Part shown: in pieces, positions 8,086 to 16,207 of the stretch
How positions within the stretch are numbered: position 1 is the stretch's first letter
Layout of the letters: each line of letters starts with the position of its first letter
Program-made: the position numbers and the translations under genes
The notes under the pieces: model-generated
What the model was told of the DNA's origin: nothing
The model's database searches: none
Seen by the model: only the letters and a program-made list of their open reading frames with translations
Assembly: GCF_003443675.1 (NCBI RefSeq)
Contig: NZ_CP031963.1
Span: forward strand, 2,751,501 to 2,815,500
Source: Aquimarina sp. BL5
GTDB taxonomy: Bacteria > Bacteroidota > Bacteroidia > Flavobacteriales > Flavobacteriaceae
Direction of reading: 5' to 3'
DNA: 64,000 bases

Positions 8086-8823
8086 TTAAAGTTTTTTTAG
8101 CAATTTTTGTGCTTGCTGATAATCCTCAGCTTCTTGTGGCAATAATTTTAATAACTTAGCACATCTACCTATATTTTTCTGCTTCAATTGATTCAGAGCC
8201 TCAAACCAGATAGCTTTGTATTTATAGACAGATGTTCCTTCTTGCAGTTTCTCGAAGATCCCGGACGCCTTATCATATTTATCCTGTTCCACCAAAGTGA
8301 TTCCTAAATAAAAAAGATATTCTGAATTGGAGTTATCATTTTTTAATAACTCGGAAAGATATTTCTCCGCTTCCTGATAGTTTTTCGAATTAAAAGACAC
8401 TTCAGCTTTCTTACCAATTCCATCTTCACTTCCTCTTTCTGTAATGGATAATTCCGGTATCGCAGCAAAATCATTATACGTTGGACCACTTTTAGTAAAT
8501 GTATATACTCCTAAAACAATCGCAACACTTGCTGCAACTGCATATATCCAAGAAGGCATTTTTATTACTTTAGTTTCTTTTTTAGCTGGCTTTTTCTCAA
8601 AAAACGAATCCCCTACTTTTTTCAAATTCTGTTCTAAATCAGACTGATTCTGTTCTAAATTCAGATTAGCATCCAAATAAGAACTCCATTCCTTATAAAC
8701 TCTAAATTCTTCAGCAACTACCTGATCTTCCTCGATTATTCGAGATAACGTCTCTTCTTCCTTATTAGAAAGCTCGTCACTAATTTTTCGCTCAAAAAGT
8801 TCATATTTTTCTTCTGGGGTCAT
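8086..8823 (-). CDS. Membrane TPR protein, putative anti-sigma factor (locus A)
   Basis: 245 aa. Residues 1-~75 form a charged cytoplasmic helical region (MTPEEKYELFERKISDELSN...) of the kind seen in Bacteroidota anti-sigma proteins. Residues 91-110 are one transmembrane helix (SWIYAVAASVAIVLGVYTFT), and residues ~130-245 are periplasmic TPR-like repeats (SFNSKNYQEAEKYLSELLK, YLFYLGITLVEQDKYDKA). The start codon overlaps the stop of the sigma gene (ATGA), implying translational coupling. It aligns along its length with the protein at 32092, sharing a RGS motif after the helix and the repeat pattern. Anti-sigma function is inferred from coupling and topology; no classic zinc (ZAS) motif is seen. 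Confidence 0.75.
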   Translation of the reverse strand: MTPEEKYELFERKISDELSNKEEETLSRIIEEDQVVAEEFRVYKEWSSYLDANLNLEQNQSDLEQNLKKVGDSFFEKKPAKKETKVIKMPSWIYAVAASVAIVLGVYTFTKSGPTYNDFAAIPELSITERGSEDGIGKKAEVSFNSKNYQEAEKYLSELLKNDNSNSEYLFYLGITLVEQDKYDKASGIFEKLQEGTSVYKYKAIWFEALNQLKQKNIGRCAKLLKLLPQEAEDYQQAQKLLKKL

Positions 8824-9407
8824 AACAAATTTTTTATTTTATTATACTTAGGAGCGCTTTGAACCATTTTTGTTAACTGGCCAATACATAGGGACTTCTT
8901 CTTGCGGACATACCCATAGGATTGTCCTAATTTTGATGCTACTTCTTCCATAGACTTTATAGTAAAGGTGGCTTTTAACAACTCTTTACAGGCATTTCCT
9001 AATTGGTCAAATACTTCTTTAAAAAGCTCATTTCTAGCCTCAAAAACTAAGGTTTCGTTAGCAAATTGAACACTCTCATCGTTAATAGATACTACCTCTT
9101 CATTAATTGTTACCTCTTTTGTAGTATTCTTTTTCAACTCATTTAACCACTTCCGTTTACAGAGTAAAAAGAAATAAGCATCAAACGGACAAGTAAGTAT
9201 TAGTCCTTTTTCTATCGTCTGTTTATAAATTGTAATTAAAACTTCCTGAATTATATCCTGAGCCTTGGATTCGTCTCCGCTATTCTTCCTTATGTATCCT
9301 ACAACCTTCGGAGCAAATTTTTCATAGATCTCTTCAATTACTCTACTATCATTATTTAAGAGAGCTTTGATATATTTCTGGTCAGCATGTGCTTTGTTAG
9401 TTCCCAT
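8820..9407 (-). CDS. ECF-type RNA polymerase sigma factor (locus A)
   Basis: 195-aa sigma-70-family regulator with region 2 (ALLNNDSRVIEEIYEKFAPKV, AQDIIQEVLITIYKQ, FDAYFFLLCKRKWLNELKK) and region 4 (LGNACKELLKATFTIKSMEE, followed by an HTH, ASKLGQSYGYVRKKKSLC). It is co-transcribed with the downstream membrane TPR protein and divergent from the lipoprotein gene at 9540. A candidate target promoter, GGGTAA-N12-GTTGTTG, lies in the divergent intergenic region and points to the lipoprotein. Closest relative in the window: the sigma factor at 32889. Confidence 0.9.
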   Translation of the reverse strand: MGTNKAHADQKYIKALLNNDSRVIEEIYEKFAPKVVGYIRKNSGDESKAQDIIQEVLITIYKQTIEKGLILTCPFDAYFFLLCKRKWLNELKKNTTKEVTINEEVVSINDESVQFANETLVFEARNELFKEVFDQLGNACKELLKATFTIKSMEEVASKLGQSYGYVRKKKSLCIGQLTKMVQSAPKYNKIKNLL

Positions 9408-9453
9408 AAATGATTTGTCTGGACATCTAAATTAAAAAAGTTTTTAAGAAAGA

Positions 9454-9478
9454 GGGTAACAAAAAATTAGTGTTGTTG
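9454..9478 (+). promoter_or_regulatory. Candidate ECF promoter upstream of the locus A lipoprotein
   Basis: GGGTAA (9454-9459) followed 12 bases later by GTTGTTG (9472-9478). The same two blocks with the same 18-base offset occur upstream of the locus B lipoprotein (33597-33620). A GGGTAAC-like -35 and GTTG-like -10 would be reasonable for an ECF sigma factor. The start codon at 9540 is 61 bases further on. Confidence 0.55.
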
Positions 9479-9539
9479 ATATGAAGATGTAAACAACAAA
9501 ATTTAGAAAGTCCATATCGGGCAATTAAAACTAAAAAAC

Positions 9540-10580
9540 ATGAAAACAAATAGTACAACAATTACATTGCCGAATGATAGTAAGAATGTAAAACAAAAAA
9601 TGATTAACTTTTTACTTTTAGGTGTAAGTATTCTTTTATTAACAAGCTGTAGTAGCAATGATGACAATGACATTATTGTGGAGCAATTTCTTGATGGATT
9701 AGAATTAGAAACTGAGATTATAGAAAATCGTGAAGAAGCTTTACAAACAACAATTCTAAATGCTGGTGGTTCTGGCGAGGTATATGGAGCAGAAGGTACT
9801 ATCTTATATTTCCCAGTCAACAGCTTTGAAGATCAAAATGGCAATCCTGTTACAGGCGCTGTTACTATAGAATTAATTGAAATCTATGACAAAGCAAAGA
9901 TGCTACTAACAAGAATGCCTACAAACGGAAAACGCCCTAATGGAGATGTAGAAACACTTGTTTCTGGCGGTGAATTTTACATAAATGCCAAACAAAATGG
10001 AGAACAATTACAACTTGTCAATGATTTTATGCTTTTTGCACCTGCAGATGAATTTGATGAGGATATGAGAATCTTTAATGGTCAGAACAATAATTGCGAT
10101 GGAGACGAAATGCAATGTGATATTGTATGGGAAGAAGATGAACAAGGAGGTTTAGAACCAATCCAAAGAGAAGGTCCTAATGGACAAGGAGTTTCGGGAT
10201 ACGGAGGTTTTATTAGCAACTTTGGATGGACAAATTTAGACCGATGGTATAATTTTGAAGGCCCTAAAACAATAGCATATGCAGATGTACCACAAGGTTT
10301 TGATAATACTAATAGCAACGTATACATATCTTATGACGGAGAACCTACAGCATTAGCGCTATTAGATATTTACAACCCAGAAACTGGTTTATTCTCTGAA
10401 CATTATGGGTTACTACCTATTGGATTAGAAGTACACTTCATTTTTGTATCTGTACAAGATGATCAATATGTGTATGCGATCCAAGGTGCAACCATAGGAG
10501 AAAATCATACAGAAGTAATTGGAACTACGACTACTGGAACAGAAGCAGAATTAGTTGCATTAATAAACGATCTCCCGTAG
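9540..10580 (+). CDS. Lipoprotein with ZU5-like beta domain (locus A)
   Basis: Predicted exported lipoprotein. From the ATG at 9600 the N-terminus is MINFLLLGVSILLLTSCSSND, with the lipobox LTSC; the ATG at 9540 adds 20 hydrophilic residues and has an equally A-rich leader, so the true start is unsettled. The following ~110 residues (ILYFPVNSFEDQNGNPVTGA, then VTIELIEIYDKAKMLL) resemble beta-rich ZU5-like modules found in Bacteroidota surface proteins. An acidic, Cys-containing segment (NNCDGDEMQCD) follows, then a beta-rich tail. It is the first gene downstream of the candidate ECF promoter and ends at its own strong terminator. Function unknown. Confidence 0.8.
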   Translation: MKTNSTTITLPNDSKNVKQKMINFLLLGVSILLLTSCSSNDDNDIIVEQFLDGLELETEIIENREEALQTTILNAGGSGEVYGAEGTILYFPVNSFEDQNGNPVTGAVTIELIEIYDKAKMLLTRMPTNGKRPNGDVETLVSGGEFYINAKQNGEQLQLVNDFMLFAPADEFDEDMRIFNGQNNNCDGDEMQCDIVWEEDEQGGLEPIQREGPNGQGVSGYGGFISNFGWTNLDRWYNFEGPKTIAYADVPQGFDNTNSNVYISYDGEPTALALLDIYNPETGLFSEHYGLLPIGLEVHFIFVSVQDDQYVYAIQGATIGENHTEVIGTTTTGTEAELVALINDLP

Positions 10581-10637
10581 ACAAACTTCACACTGGAATA
10601 TGCATATTAGGTGATGGGGGTTACAGTAAATTTCAGA

Positions 10638-10668
10638 AAAATTCCGGAAGTTGACCTTCCGGAATTTT
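10638..10668 (+). terminator. Intrinsic terminator after the locus A lipoprotein
   Basis: Perfect 13-bp stem aaaattccggaag / cttccggaatttt with a 5-base loop, 57 bases after the lipoprotein stop. It separates the lipoprotein from the PKD-CHAT-protease operon, which therefore probably has its own promoter; a TATCTTTA box at 10711-10718 is a possible -7 element, without a convincing -33. Confidence 0.88.
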
Positions 10669-10737
10669 AATTCACTAAAGATTGTAATATCTGCGATTTA
10701 ACTTTTTGTTTATCTTTATTAACACTAACAACAAATC

Positions 10738-12720
10738 ATGAATAGATTTTCGGCTTTATTTACAACCTTATTGTTTCCTTTTCTCTGTATTGGACAAATA
10801 TTAACTAACGACACCATACCCAGAATAGCACCAATATCCTATGAAATCCAAGGAAATCAAGTAAATTACAAGGCCAAAATGCCTACTCTTAATCAAATTG
10901 CTGGTGCTCCTAAGGCTTTCTACACTTATTATTGGGAATTTGGAGATGGTAATTATAGTTTTAAATCAACCCCAACACATACCTATAAAAAAAATGGCAA
11001 ATATGATGCTAAATTATGGGCAACAAATAACTATGACAACGGAAAACCTCCCGCAAGCAGACCAAAATCTGTAAACGTCGATAACGTACAAGACGAAGCA
11101 TCTATTGAAGATAATTTTCCTTTCACTGAAGATGATGATTTGATTTTAAAAAGAAATCGCGAACCCATTCCTGATCAAGAAATGGTGTTTATTACTAGCT
11201 ACAAGAATAATAATAACTATGTCTCCAGTGGGAAATTATATCTGTTTTATAATGACAGACAATTTAAGAATGATAATTTTATTATAGAAGATACTCGATT
11301 ACATTATGGAGAACGAATCGTTCCTTTGGATGCTGTTACCACCATACTTCCGGAAAATGATGATCGCTCTTTATTAGTTTCAAACAGTACTTCTTCATTA
11401 TATAATCAAACGCTTTTCGTACAAGACACTACCAAACGAAAAAACTTTCCGCTTACGCTAGAAGAATCAAAAGCCTTATACCGAAGTTATCAGATCATAG
11501 AATTTGAGGATATGAAACCAGGAGAAGAGCGCAATATCTTTAGAACATTGAAAACTACTCCAGAGATGATCAAAGATACCAGTGCCATTGTAACGCTAAG
11601 AAGTGTATATGTCCCTGACAATAATTTTGATAATCATACCGTAAAGGATACTGAGATGGAAATTGTTACTTCTCATGATCCCAATAAAATGTCCTCTAAT
11701 GGTTTTTTAATGAATTACCGTTTAGTGAGATTTAAACGATTAAAATTCAAAGTACGATTTCAGAATAACGGAGAAGGTCCTGCTAACACCATAAAACTAC
11801 AGGTGGATACTCCAGAAATGTTTGACAAATCCTCACTTAGAATTGAAGGCATGTATCCAGAATGCCCAATTTGTCCAAAAGAACGAGAAGTAAATTACAG
11901 TTGTCTAGATACTATTTTACAAAAAGATAAAATCATATTTCAATTCAATAGAATTTACCTTCCTGGAAGCGAACAGAAAAATGTAGCCGAAATTGATTCT
12001 ACTAAAGGTTTTGTAAAATACTCGATGAAATTTGGCAAAAACTTTCATAAGAAAAAGACCCGAAGCAGAACTGCTATTTATTTTGACAAAAACGAACCTA
12101 TTATTACCAATTATGCCACTACCCGATTCTTACCTGGAGTTTCGATTGGTGTAAAAGCAGGGTATATTACAGTTCCCGAATTAAATAATCAAAGAGAATA
12201 TTTTGTAGGAGCCACGCTTTCTCCATTCAAATCGTATAGAGGATATTATCAGGCAGAACTGCTATTGTCTGCATCTTCATTTGATGAAATAAGAAATTTT
12301 GAAACCAGATCTACGCAAGCTAATGGAATAGAAAATCTTATAGAATTCTCTGAAGCGAACAAATACAATAGTATCTCTGTATATGCTGTACCAGCTTCTT
12401 ACCGATATAACTTTACCAATTTTTTGGCTATGGGTGCGGGAATTCAATTAAAACTAGATATCACAAGCACAAATGATCAAGAAACAACAGGCACAGGATT
12501 TATTATCGAAGAACAAGGACAAATAATCACTCCTGATCGAGATTTAGACTCTTTTGTCGCGCAAGAAATAGATGATAGTTTTACCAATTTTCAAACCGGA
12601 GTTTTTGTTGGAATGAATCTAGGAACTATTCGGATCGGACCTAGTCTGGGTGTTAGATACGTATACAATTTCGATACTCCGAATTCTCAAATTCAGTTTT
12701 ATGGGATTTGGAAATTTTAA
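10738..12720 (+). CDS. Secreted PKD-domain protein with C-terminal barrel-like region (locus A)
   Basis: 660 aa with a signal peptide at residues 1-20 (MNRFSALFTTLLFPFLCIGQ). A PKD fold at ~60-110 is marked by YYWEFGDGNYSF and HTYKKNGKYDAKLWAT. The middle region (~300-450) begins SHDPNKMSSNG and resembles the DUF11-like beta modules that follow PKD domains in Bacteroidota, including a C-P-x-CP cluster (PECPICPKE). The last ~190 residues (GVSIGVKAGYITVPEL to FYGIWKF) have alternating aromatic strands ending in Phe, like an outer-membrane barrel. The CHAT gene begins inside its 3' end, so the two are coupled. Likely an outer-membrane or surface component of the locus; ligand unknown. Confidence 0.8.
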   Translation: MNRFSALFTTLLFPFLCIGQILTNDTIPRIAPISYEIQGNQVNYKAKMPTLNQIAGAPKAFYTYYWEFGDGNYSFKSTPTHTYKKNGKYDAKLWATNNYDNGKPPASRPKSVNVDNVQDEASIEDNFPFTEDDDLILKRNREPIPDQEMVFITSYKNNNNYVSSGKLYLFYNDRQFKNDNFIIEDTRLHYGERIVPLDAVTTILPENDDRSLLVSNSTSSLYNQTLFVQDTTKRKNFPLTLEESKALYRSYQIIEFEDMKPGEERNIFRTLKTTPEMIKDTSAIVTLRSVYVPDNNFDNHTVKDTEMEIVTSHDPNKMSSNGFLMNYRLVRFKRLKFKVRFQNNGEGPANTIKLQVDTPEMFDKSSLRIEGMYPECPICPKEREVNYSCLDTILQKDKIIFQFNRIYLPGSEQKNVAEIDSTKGFVKYSMKFGKNFHKKKTRSRTAIYFDKNEPIITNYATTRFLPGVSIGVKAGYITVPELNNQREYFVGATLSPFKSYRGYYQAELLLSASSFDEIRNFETRSTQANGIENLIEFSEANKYNSISVYAVPASYRYNFTNFLAMGAGIQLKLDITSTNDQETTGTGFIIEEQGQIITPDRDLDSFVAQEIDDSFTNFQTGVFVGMNLGTIRIGPSLGVRYVYNFDTPNSQIQFYGIWKF

Positions 12721-15301
12721 ATCATTGCTATGGGTTCTTATGTTCCTATGCCTAGAAACTCAAGTACTCCACAGTCAACAAAAAACGCAAACTTCAAAAT
12801 TCCTGTATGATCAGTTAGATTATTTTTTACAAAATCCATCTACACCTGGATTACTTAGGTTGAGTAAAATAACGCTATCCAAAGAAAATCAACTTATAAC
12901 CGAAGAAGATAAATTAGCCTGGGTCATCCTTCATGCCAACATGGGATATTACCACAATCAATTTGGAAACATCCCAACAGCTATTGTCTATTACGAAAAA
13001 GCATGGAAAACATTCAACAACAATAAGCTCGCAGATTATGATATTATAGAAAATTGTTTGCAACTATTAGGAAACTTATATATCAAAATTGGAGATTTAC
13101 AAAAAGCAGAAAATACGATTACTAATTATTTATATCTGGCTGAGCAATCTCAAAATACTCCTAAAATAATTTCAGCCATCACGAACCTATCTGTTGCTTA
13201 TAACAATAAAAGTAATTATCAGAAAGCGATTACAATACTTCTAAAAGGTGAAGAAATAGCTCCAAAAAACGTAAATATCTTAACAAATTTAGCCACTAAC
13301 TATCTGAATTCCGGATCAATAGAAGAAGCTCGAAAATACGCATCAAAAGCAATCTCGATCGATGTTACCCAGGTAAATGCTTACCAAATCTTAGCAGCAA
13401 TCGCACTAGAAAACAAGGAACTACAAAATGCAAAAAACTATATCCACAAGGCAAAACTTCAGTTATTAAAAAAACCAAATACATCAGCACGAGATATTGC
13501 AAAATGGCAATTAGCTTATATAGATATTCTACTTTCTAAATCAGCATATACAGAAGCATTAAAAAATCTTAAAGAAATCTATGCGTACCTACTTCCTGAA
13601 TATTCTTCGGATATGGATTTTCCGAAAAAGGAAATTCTTATAGCAGACAGAATCTTAATGAAAGCATTAGATGTACAGGCATATATCCATCAGCAATTAG
13701 AAGATCCTATTTTAACCATTAATGCGCTTGAGGCAGCTTTTGAGGTAAACTCAAAATTAAATACCACGTATCCATTACAAAACACAAAAATTATTCAGCA
13801 TAGTCAAAACCGAAATCGTACCGAAACCTACATTGATCTTTTATACTCTTTACACACTAGCACAAAAGATGCGAAATATGTTGTAAAAGCATTTGAAGCG
13901 GCAGAAAATTCTAAAGCACCTTTTGTTAATGAAGCTTTACTATCTAAGCAACTATTAATACAATATAAAAACGATTCGTTAGTAAAGAGAAACAATGAAC
14001 TTACTAACGAACTAGCAGCATATGACACCTACATCTTAAAGGAAAAACAAAAAGAAGACAAAGCCGATATCTCACAAATTCAAAAATGGACATCGGCATA
14101 TGAAATGACATCTATCGACCTTAAGGAGGTAACTCAAAGGCTTCAGAAAAAATATCCCAATCTTCTTTTAAAACAAGAAAAAGTTTCACTTTCAGCGCTT
14201 CAGGAAAAACTAAAACAAGATGATCTTACTTTAATTGAATACTTTTTTGGCAAAAAAACTGTGTATCAGTTCAAAATTGATGCAAATTCAATTGAAATAA
14301 CAAAAACTAAAGATATTGAGCATTTTAGAATCATCATCCAAGACTATATCGGTTATTTCAACAAAGCCGCTACTATCACCAATAATGTAAAGGGTTTTGC
14401 AGAAAGCAGTTTTGAATTATATAACATATTAAAGGTTCCAAACACTAAAAAAATAGTAATTATTCCTGATGGGTTACTCAATTTTATCCCTTTTGAAACA
14501 TTATTGACTAAAAAAACTAATGTTCTGAGTTTCGAGAAAATGCCATTTTTACTCAAATCCAGTATTATCAGTTATGAAATTTCTGCAAATAAGTATTTGA
14601 GATCAAATAGTAATAATATAAAACCAAAAATTTTAGGAGTCTTCCCGGTTTTTGAAAACACCAATATAGAACTTCCTTTCTCTCTTGAAGAACAAAGCTA
14701 CATGCAACAAAAATTTGATGGTGTGTTTCTAAAAAAAGAAGAAGCAACCTATGCACGTTTTCTGGATGAGGCAAAAAAACATTCAATTTTACATCTATCT
14801 ACCCACGCAGAAGCAGGAAGTTTTTCAAGACCAGCCTCTATACAATTCAGAGATCAGAACATCCTAGTAAATCAGTTATACGGATTACAATTAGAAGCTG
14901 ATTTGGTAGTACTAAGTGCTTGCGAAACTGGTATTGGCACTTTAGCCAAAGGAGAAGGCCCTCTTAGCATTGGCAGAGGATTTCAATATGCCGGAGTACC
15001 AAATGTATTGTTTTCGTTATGGAAAGTAAATGACAAAACTACTTCTCAATTAATGCACTATTTTTATCAAAATCTACATCTTTCTAACTCCTATGTCCAC
15101 GGATTACATAAAGCAAAATTAGATTTCCTTGAAGCAAAAGAAATCTCTAACACCCAAAAATCACCATATTACTGGGCTTCATTTGTATATTATGGAAACT
15201 ATCAATCTCTGACTGAAGAGAAATCAAATTGGATATTTATAATCGGAGGATTCTTATTAATTATACTATTTTTGTTCGTGATTCGACAAAAATTAAAATG
15301 A
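12701..15301 (+). CDS. TPR-CHAT caspase-like protein (locus A)
   Basis: 866 aa from the ATG at 12701, which overlaps the upstream gene by 20 bases; a signal peptide follows (MGFGNFKSLLWVLMFLCLETQ). Residues ~70-350 are tetratricopeptide repeats (YYHNQFGNIPTAIVYYEKA and similar), ~430-520 a coiled-coil-like linker, and ~560-830 the CHAT domain. The catalytic dyad is visible: His702 in HLSTHAEAG and Cys741 in LSACETGIG, followed by the conserved GEGPLSIGRGFQYAG and LFSLWKVND motifs. A transmembrane helix sits at the very C-terminus (IFIIGGFLLIILFLFVI), so the protein is probably held in the inner membrane with the protease in the periplasm. CHAT proteins are caspase/separase relatives. Substrate unknown. 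Confidence 0.9.
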   Translation: MGFGNFKSLLWVLMFLCLETQVLHSQQKTQTSKFLYDQLDYFLQNPSTPGLLRLSKITLSKENQLITEEDKLAWVILHANMGYYHNQFGNIPTAIVYYEKAWKTFNNNKLADYDIIENCLQLLGNLYIKIGDLQKAENTITNYLYLAEQSQNTPKIISAITNLSVAYNNKSNYQKAITILLKGEEIAPKNVNILTNLATNYLNSGSIEEARKYASKAISIDVTQVNAYQILAAIALENKELQNAKNYIHKAKLQLLKKPNTSARDIAKWQLAYIDILLSKSAYTEALKNLKEIYAYLLPEYSSDMDFPKKEILIADRILMKALDVQAYIHQQLEDPILTINALEAAFEVNSKLNTTYPLQNTKIIQHSQNRNRTETYIDLLYSLHTSTKDAKYVVKAFEAAENSKAPFVNEALLSKQLLIQYKNDSLVKRNNELTNELAAYDTYILKEKQKEDKADISQIQKWTSAYEMTSIDLKEVTQRLQKKYPNLLLKQEKVSLSALQEKLKQDDLTLIEYFFGKKTVYQFKIDANSIEITKTKDIEHFRIIIQDYIGYFNKAATITNNVKGFAESSFELYNILKVPNTKKIVIIPDGLLNFIPFETLLTKKTNVLSFEKMPFLLKSSIISYEISANKYLRSNSNNIKPKILGVFPVFENTNIELPFSLEEQSYMQQKFDGVFLKKEEATYARFLDEAKKHSILHLSTHAEAGSFSRPASIQFRDQNILVNQLYGLQLEADLVVLSACETGIGTLAKGEGPLSIGRGFQYAGVPNVLFSLWKVNDKTTSQLMHYFYQNLHLSNSYVHGLHKAKLDFLEAKEISNTQKSPYYWASFVYYGNYQSLTEEKSNWIFIIGGFLLIILFLFVIRQKLK

Positions 15302-15735
15302 CAACACTCCGCCAGTTTCTAATTGAAAAAGAATATCATCGTATTAAACTTGTGTATACCAAAACCAATCATTTTGAGGTAAAAGCAATGCTTAATGGCA
15401 TAGCGGGTAATTTTATTGTAGATACTGGAGCGTCTAACTCGTGTGTTGGTTTTGATGCGGTAGAAAAATTTAATCTTTTCGCGCAGGACAGTGATGTAAA
15501 GGCTGCTGGCGCTGGTGCTACAGACATGCTTACACAGCTTTCTAAAAAAAATACGCTACAGCTTGGCAAATGGTCAAAAAAAAGTATTTCACTCATTTTA
15601 TTTGACCTTACTCACGTAAATACTGCACTTATCGCACATCAAGCGGAACCAGTAGACGGTATAATCGGTGCGGATGTTTTAAAAAGAGGAAAAGCCGTTA
15701 TAGATTATGAACGAAAGTGTCTTTACCTTAAATAA
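15298..15735 (+). CDS. Retropepsin-like aspartyl protease (locus A)
   Basis: 145 aa. Single-domain clan AA aspartyl protease: catalytic Asp42 in FIVDTGASNSC, with the hydrophobic flap-like region and the C-terminal IIGADVLKRGKAVIDYERK motif that retropepsin-like bacterial proteins share. It would be active as a dimer. The ATG overlaps the stop of the CHAT gene (ATGA), so it belongs to the same operon. No signal peptide, so a cytoplasmic location is likely. A protease-protease pairing with CHAT is notable. Confidence 0.85.
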   Translation: MTTLRQFLIEKEYHRIKLVYTKTNHFEVKAMLNGIAGNFIVDTGASNSCVGFDAVEKFNLFAQDSDVKAAGAGATDMLTQLSKKNTLQLGKWSKKSISLILFDLTHVNTALIAHQAEPVDGIIGADVLKRGKAVIDYERKCLYLK

Positions 15736-15780
15736 CTATTTTTTTTTACACTTCTTCTTCGCAACACATCTATTATTCCA

Positions 15781-15958
15781 CAGAATTCGATGTAAAAATT
15801 TAGTTCTAAAAAGCCGTAAGATTGAGTGATTTTTCATAGTGAAACGGAGAAAAATTGTATCGAAATTAGGCTTTTTCTAGAAAATTTATTTGTCTTCGAT
15901 ACAATCCGCCTCGGGCGGATCACTCTGACTGACATAAATTTTCTTACATCGAACTCAG
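15781..15958. repeat. 178-base imperfect palindrome with terminal inverted repeats (MITE/REP-like)
   Basis: This lies in the 394-base gene-free stretch 15736-16129. The left end cagaattcgatgtaaaa (15781 on) and the right end 15935-15958, read on the minus strand as ctgagttcgatgtaagaaaa, match with one small gap. Inside is a second inverted pair, attgtatcgaa (15854-15864) / ttcgatacaat (15895-15905), plus a short hairpin ccgcc-tcg-ggcgg near 15906. The whole element can fold on itself. Intergenic palindromes of this style are dispersed in many flavobacterial genomes. No coding capacity. Confidence 0.75.
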
Positions 15959-16091
15959 GTTAAATAACTACGCTTTACACTTCACACTATTTACCCAAAT
16001 TAAGCAAAAAAAACCGCTACAAATGATATGCTAAAAAACCGGTGGCTCTCATTAGTTAATATCATCCTTAAAATTCAGGTAATTATACGTA

Positions 16092-16122
16092 TTGATCAAT
16101 TTTAATACTCTGTTTAGTTTTG
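16092..16122 (+). promoter_or_regulatory. Promoter of the formyltransferase / tail-collar cluster
   Basis: TTG (16092-16094), a 20-base spacer and TAGTTTTG (16115-16122) match the Bacteroidota -33 / -7 consensus TTG...TAnnTTTG. Transcription would begin near 16128, which makes a start codon as early as 16130 unlikely and supports the ATG at 16208 (or 16148) for the next gene. Confidence 0.65.
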
Positions 16123-16207
16123 GTAAACAGTGATATCAAAAAATCACATGAACAATTCAATCAATACAACTGGATACATATCTGGTAGATTGCAAAACCT
16201 TGATTTC

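Noticed and set aside
8086..15735. Type III-E CRISPR (Craspase) system
   Set aside because: TPR-CHAT and sigma genes are present, but there is no CRISPR array, no Cas7-11 and no other cas gene in the window; only the protease/sigma logic is comparable.
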